Assembly: GCA_029938985.1 (NCBI GenBank)
Contig: JAOZTW010000290.1
Coordinates: 1 to 6,665, forward strand
Reading direction: 5' to 3'
Length of the DNA stretch: 6,665 nucleotides
Source: Bacteroidales bacterium
GTDB lineage: Bacteria > Bacteroidota > Bacteroidia > Bacteroidales > JAOZQN01
Shown: positions 6,374-6,665 of the stretch, one piece after another
How positions within the stretch are numbered: the stretch's first letter is position 1
How the letters are laid out: every line of letters starts with the position of its first letter
Made by a program: the position numbers and the translations under genes
The notes under the pieces: model-generated
The model's input: the letters and a program-made list of their open reading frames with translations, nothing else
Database searches by the model: none
What the model was told of the DNA's origin: nothing

Positions 6374-6561
6374 GCTTCTTTAATTATTGGAGTAGCTCCG
6401 ATTAAATCACTGATTGATTTTATAGGATTGTAAATATCCATATAAATTTTTAGACTGATAAAATTCCATACCGACACAAATGTGTCGAATAAAAAAATTG
6501 TAATAACAATTTTTTCAGCTATGGTAAGATTTTCCTTTTCCTTTTCTTTTTCCTTTGCCAT
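6355..6561 (-). CDS. Small protein with one hydrophobic segment (68 aa)
   Basis: The protein opens with MAKEKEKEKE, an alternating Lys-Glu run, followed by a hydrophobic or amphipathic segment at about residues 14-38 (IAEKIVITIFLFDTFVSVWN core) that could be a weak membrane anchor. The last 30 residues are mixed (MDIYNPIKSISDLIGATP and KEAWKTIF). Family unknown. Size and layout resemble small phage or plasmid membrane proteins, but that is not diagnostic. It is the first well-supported gene of the coupled run in this window; its end overlaps the 149-aa gene by 19 bases. The Lys-Glu run is written in CCTTTT-like hexamers (plus strand, about 6532-6557). No Shine-Dalgarno precedes the ATG. Confidence 0.65.
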   Translation of the reverse strand: MAKEKEKEKENLTIAEKIVITIFLFDTFVSVWNFISLKIYMDIYNPIKSISDLIGATPIIKEAWKTIF

Positions 6562-6632
6562 ATTAATTTTCTTTTTTTAATTCTATTAACTCCAAATAAC
6601 GCAAATAGATACGCTCCCCAAAAAACACACAT
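6519..6632 (-). CDS. Possible 37-aa micro-ORF: membrane helix plus basic tail
   Basis: On the minus strand an ATG at 6630-6632 opens a 37-codon frame ending with TAG at 6519-6521. It encodes MCVFWGAYLFALFGVN, then a strongly basic tail (RIKKRK, then a run of RK pairs, ending ILP). A short hydrophobic helix followed by positive charge is the layout of a real membrane mini-protein. Against it, the frame overlaps the start of the 68-aa gene by 43 bases, and the RK run is simply the hexamer repeat read in another frame. A competing 29-codon frame covers 6563-6652. Only one of the two is likely to be translated, if either. Confidence 0.25.
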   Translation of the reverse strand: MCVFWGAYLFALFGVNRIKKRKLIWQRKKKRKRKILP

Positions 6633-6665
6633 ATCAATAGCTTTGTTGTCATAAATTTAATTCAG

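Noticed and set aside
6563..6652. 29-codon minus-strand frame (MTTKLLICVFFGERI...) ending one base before the 68-aa start
   Set aside because: Its spacing to the next gene is attractive, but it is very short, lacks a clear helix-and-charge layout and competes with the 37-codon frame over the same bases. Too weak to list as a gene.
1..6665. Filamentous-phage (inovirus) or other virus genome
   Set aside because: The window size and small membrane proteins invite the idea, but there is no Zot-like pI ATPase, rolling-circle initiator or capsid protein. The primase-helicase is not typical of inoviruses. I left the element type open.

Overview
The window is very AT-rich, and every gene I can support lies on the minus strand, so the coding order runs from the high coordinates to the low ones. 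No start has a clear Shine-Dalgarno; starts are preceded by A/T-rich sequence. One intergenic site matches the Bacteroidota promoter form (TTTG, 17 nt, TAnnTTTR). These traits, together with the type of primase, suggest a low-GC member of the Bacteroidota (Flavobacteriia-like or a relative). TGA and TAA are both used as stops, so the standard code fits. No rRNA, tRNA, CRISPR array, transposase, integrase, relaxase or capsid gene is visible. I read the window as part of a mobile or extrachromosomal element (plasmid, phage, satellite or integrated island), but it does not show which.

Right part, 6561 down to 4159: a tightly packed run of five genes, with consecutive overlaps of 19, 4, 17 and 20 bases. 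In transcription order they are a 68-aa protein with one weak hydrophobic segment, a 149-aa protein with about three membrane segments, a 387-aa single-span membrane protein carrying eight near-identical seven-residue repeats, a 91-aa Cys-rich putative zinc-binding protein, and a 121-aa very basic protein with a Lys-Pro tail. Eleven bases further on, a 314-aa protein (4147 to 3203) is mostly long coiled coil. I recognise none of these six by family. A possible 37-aa membrane/basic micro-ORF overlaps the start of the 68-aa gene.

Middle, 3006-3202: a non-coding stretch of 197 bases. It holds a nested inverted-repeat site that is visibly more GC-rich than its surroundings (3148-3196) and a candidate promoter (3057-3085).

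Left part, 3005 down to 46: a replication module. It consists of a 79-aa excisionase/MerR-like helix-turn-helix protein followed by an 894-aa primase-helicase. The latter has a zinc-less CHC2-like N-terminus, a Toprim domain with its acidic residues, and a superfamily 3 helicase with Walker A, Walker B, sensor 1 and arginine finger. Its last codons lie inside a perfect 58-bp palindrome (11-68) that looks like a strong bidirectional terminator but is longer and more symmetrical than termination requires.

My working picture (inference) is an element in which a replication module, with its own promoter and possibly its own origin-like hairpin, sits downstream of a co-translated set of membrane and accessory proteins of unknown function.
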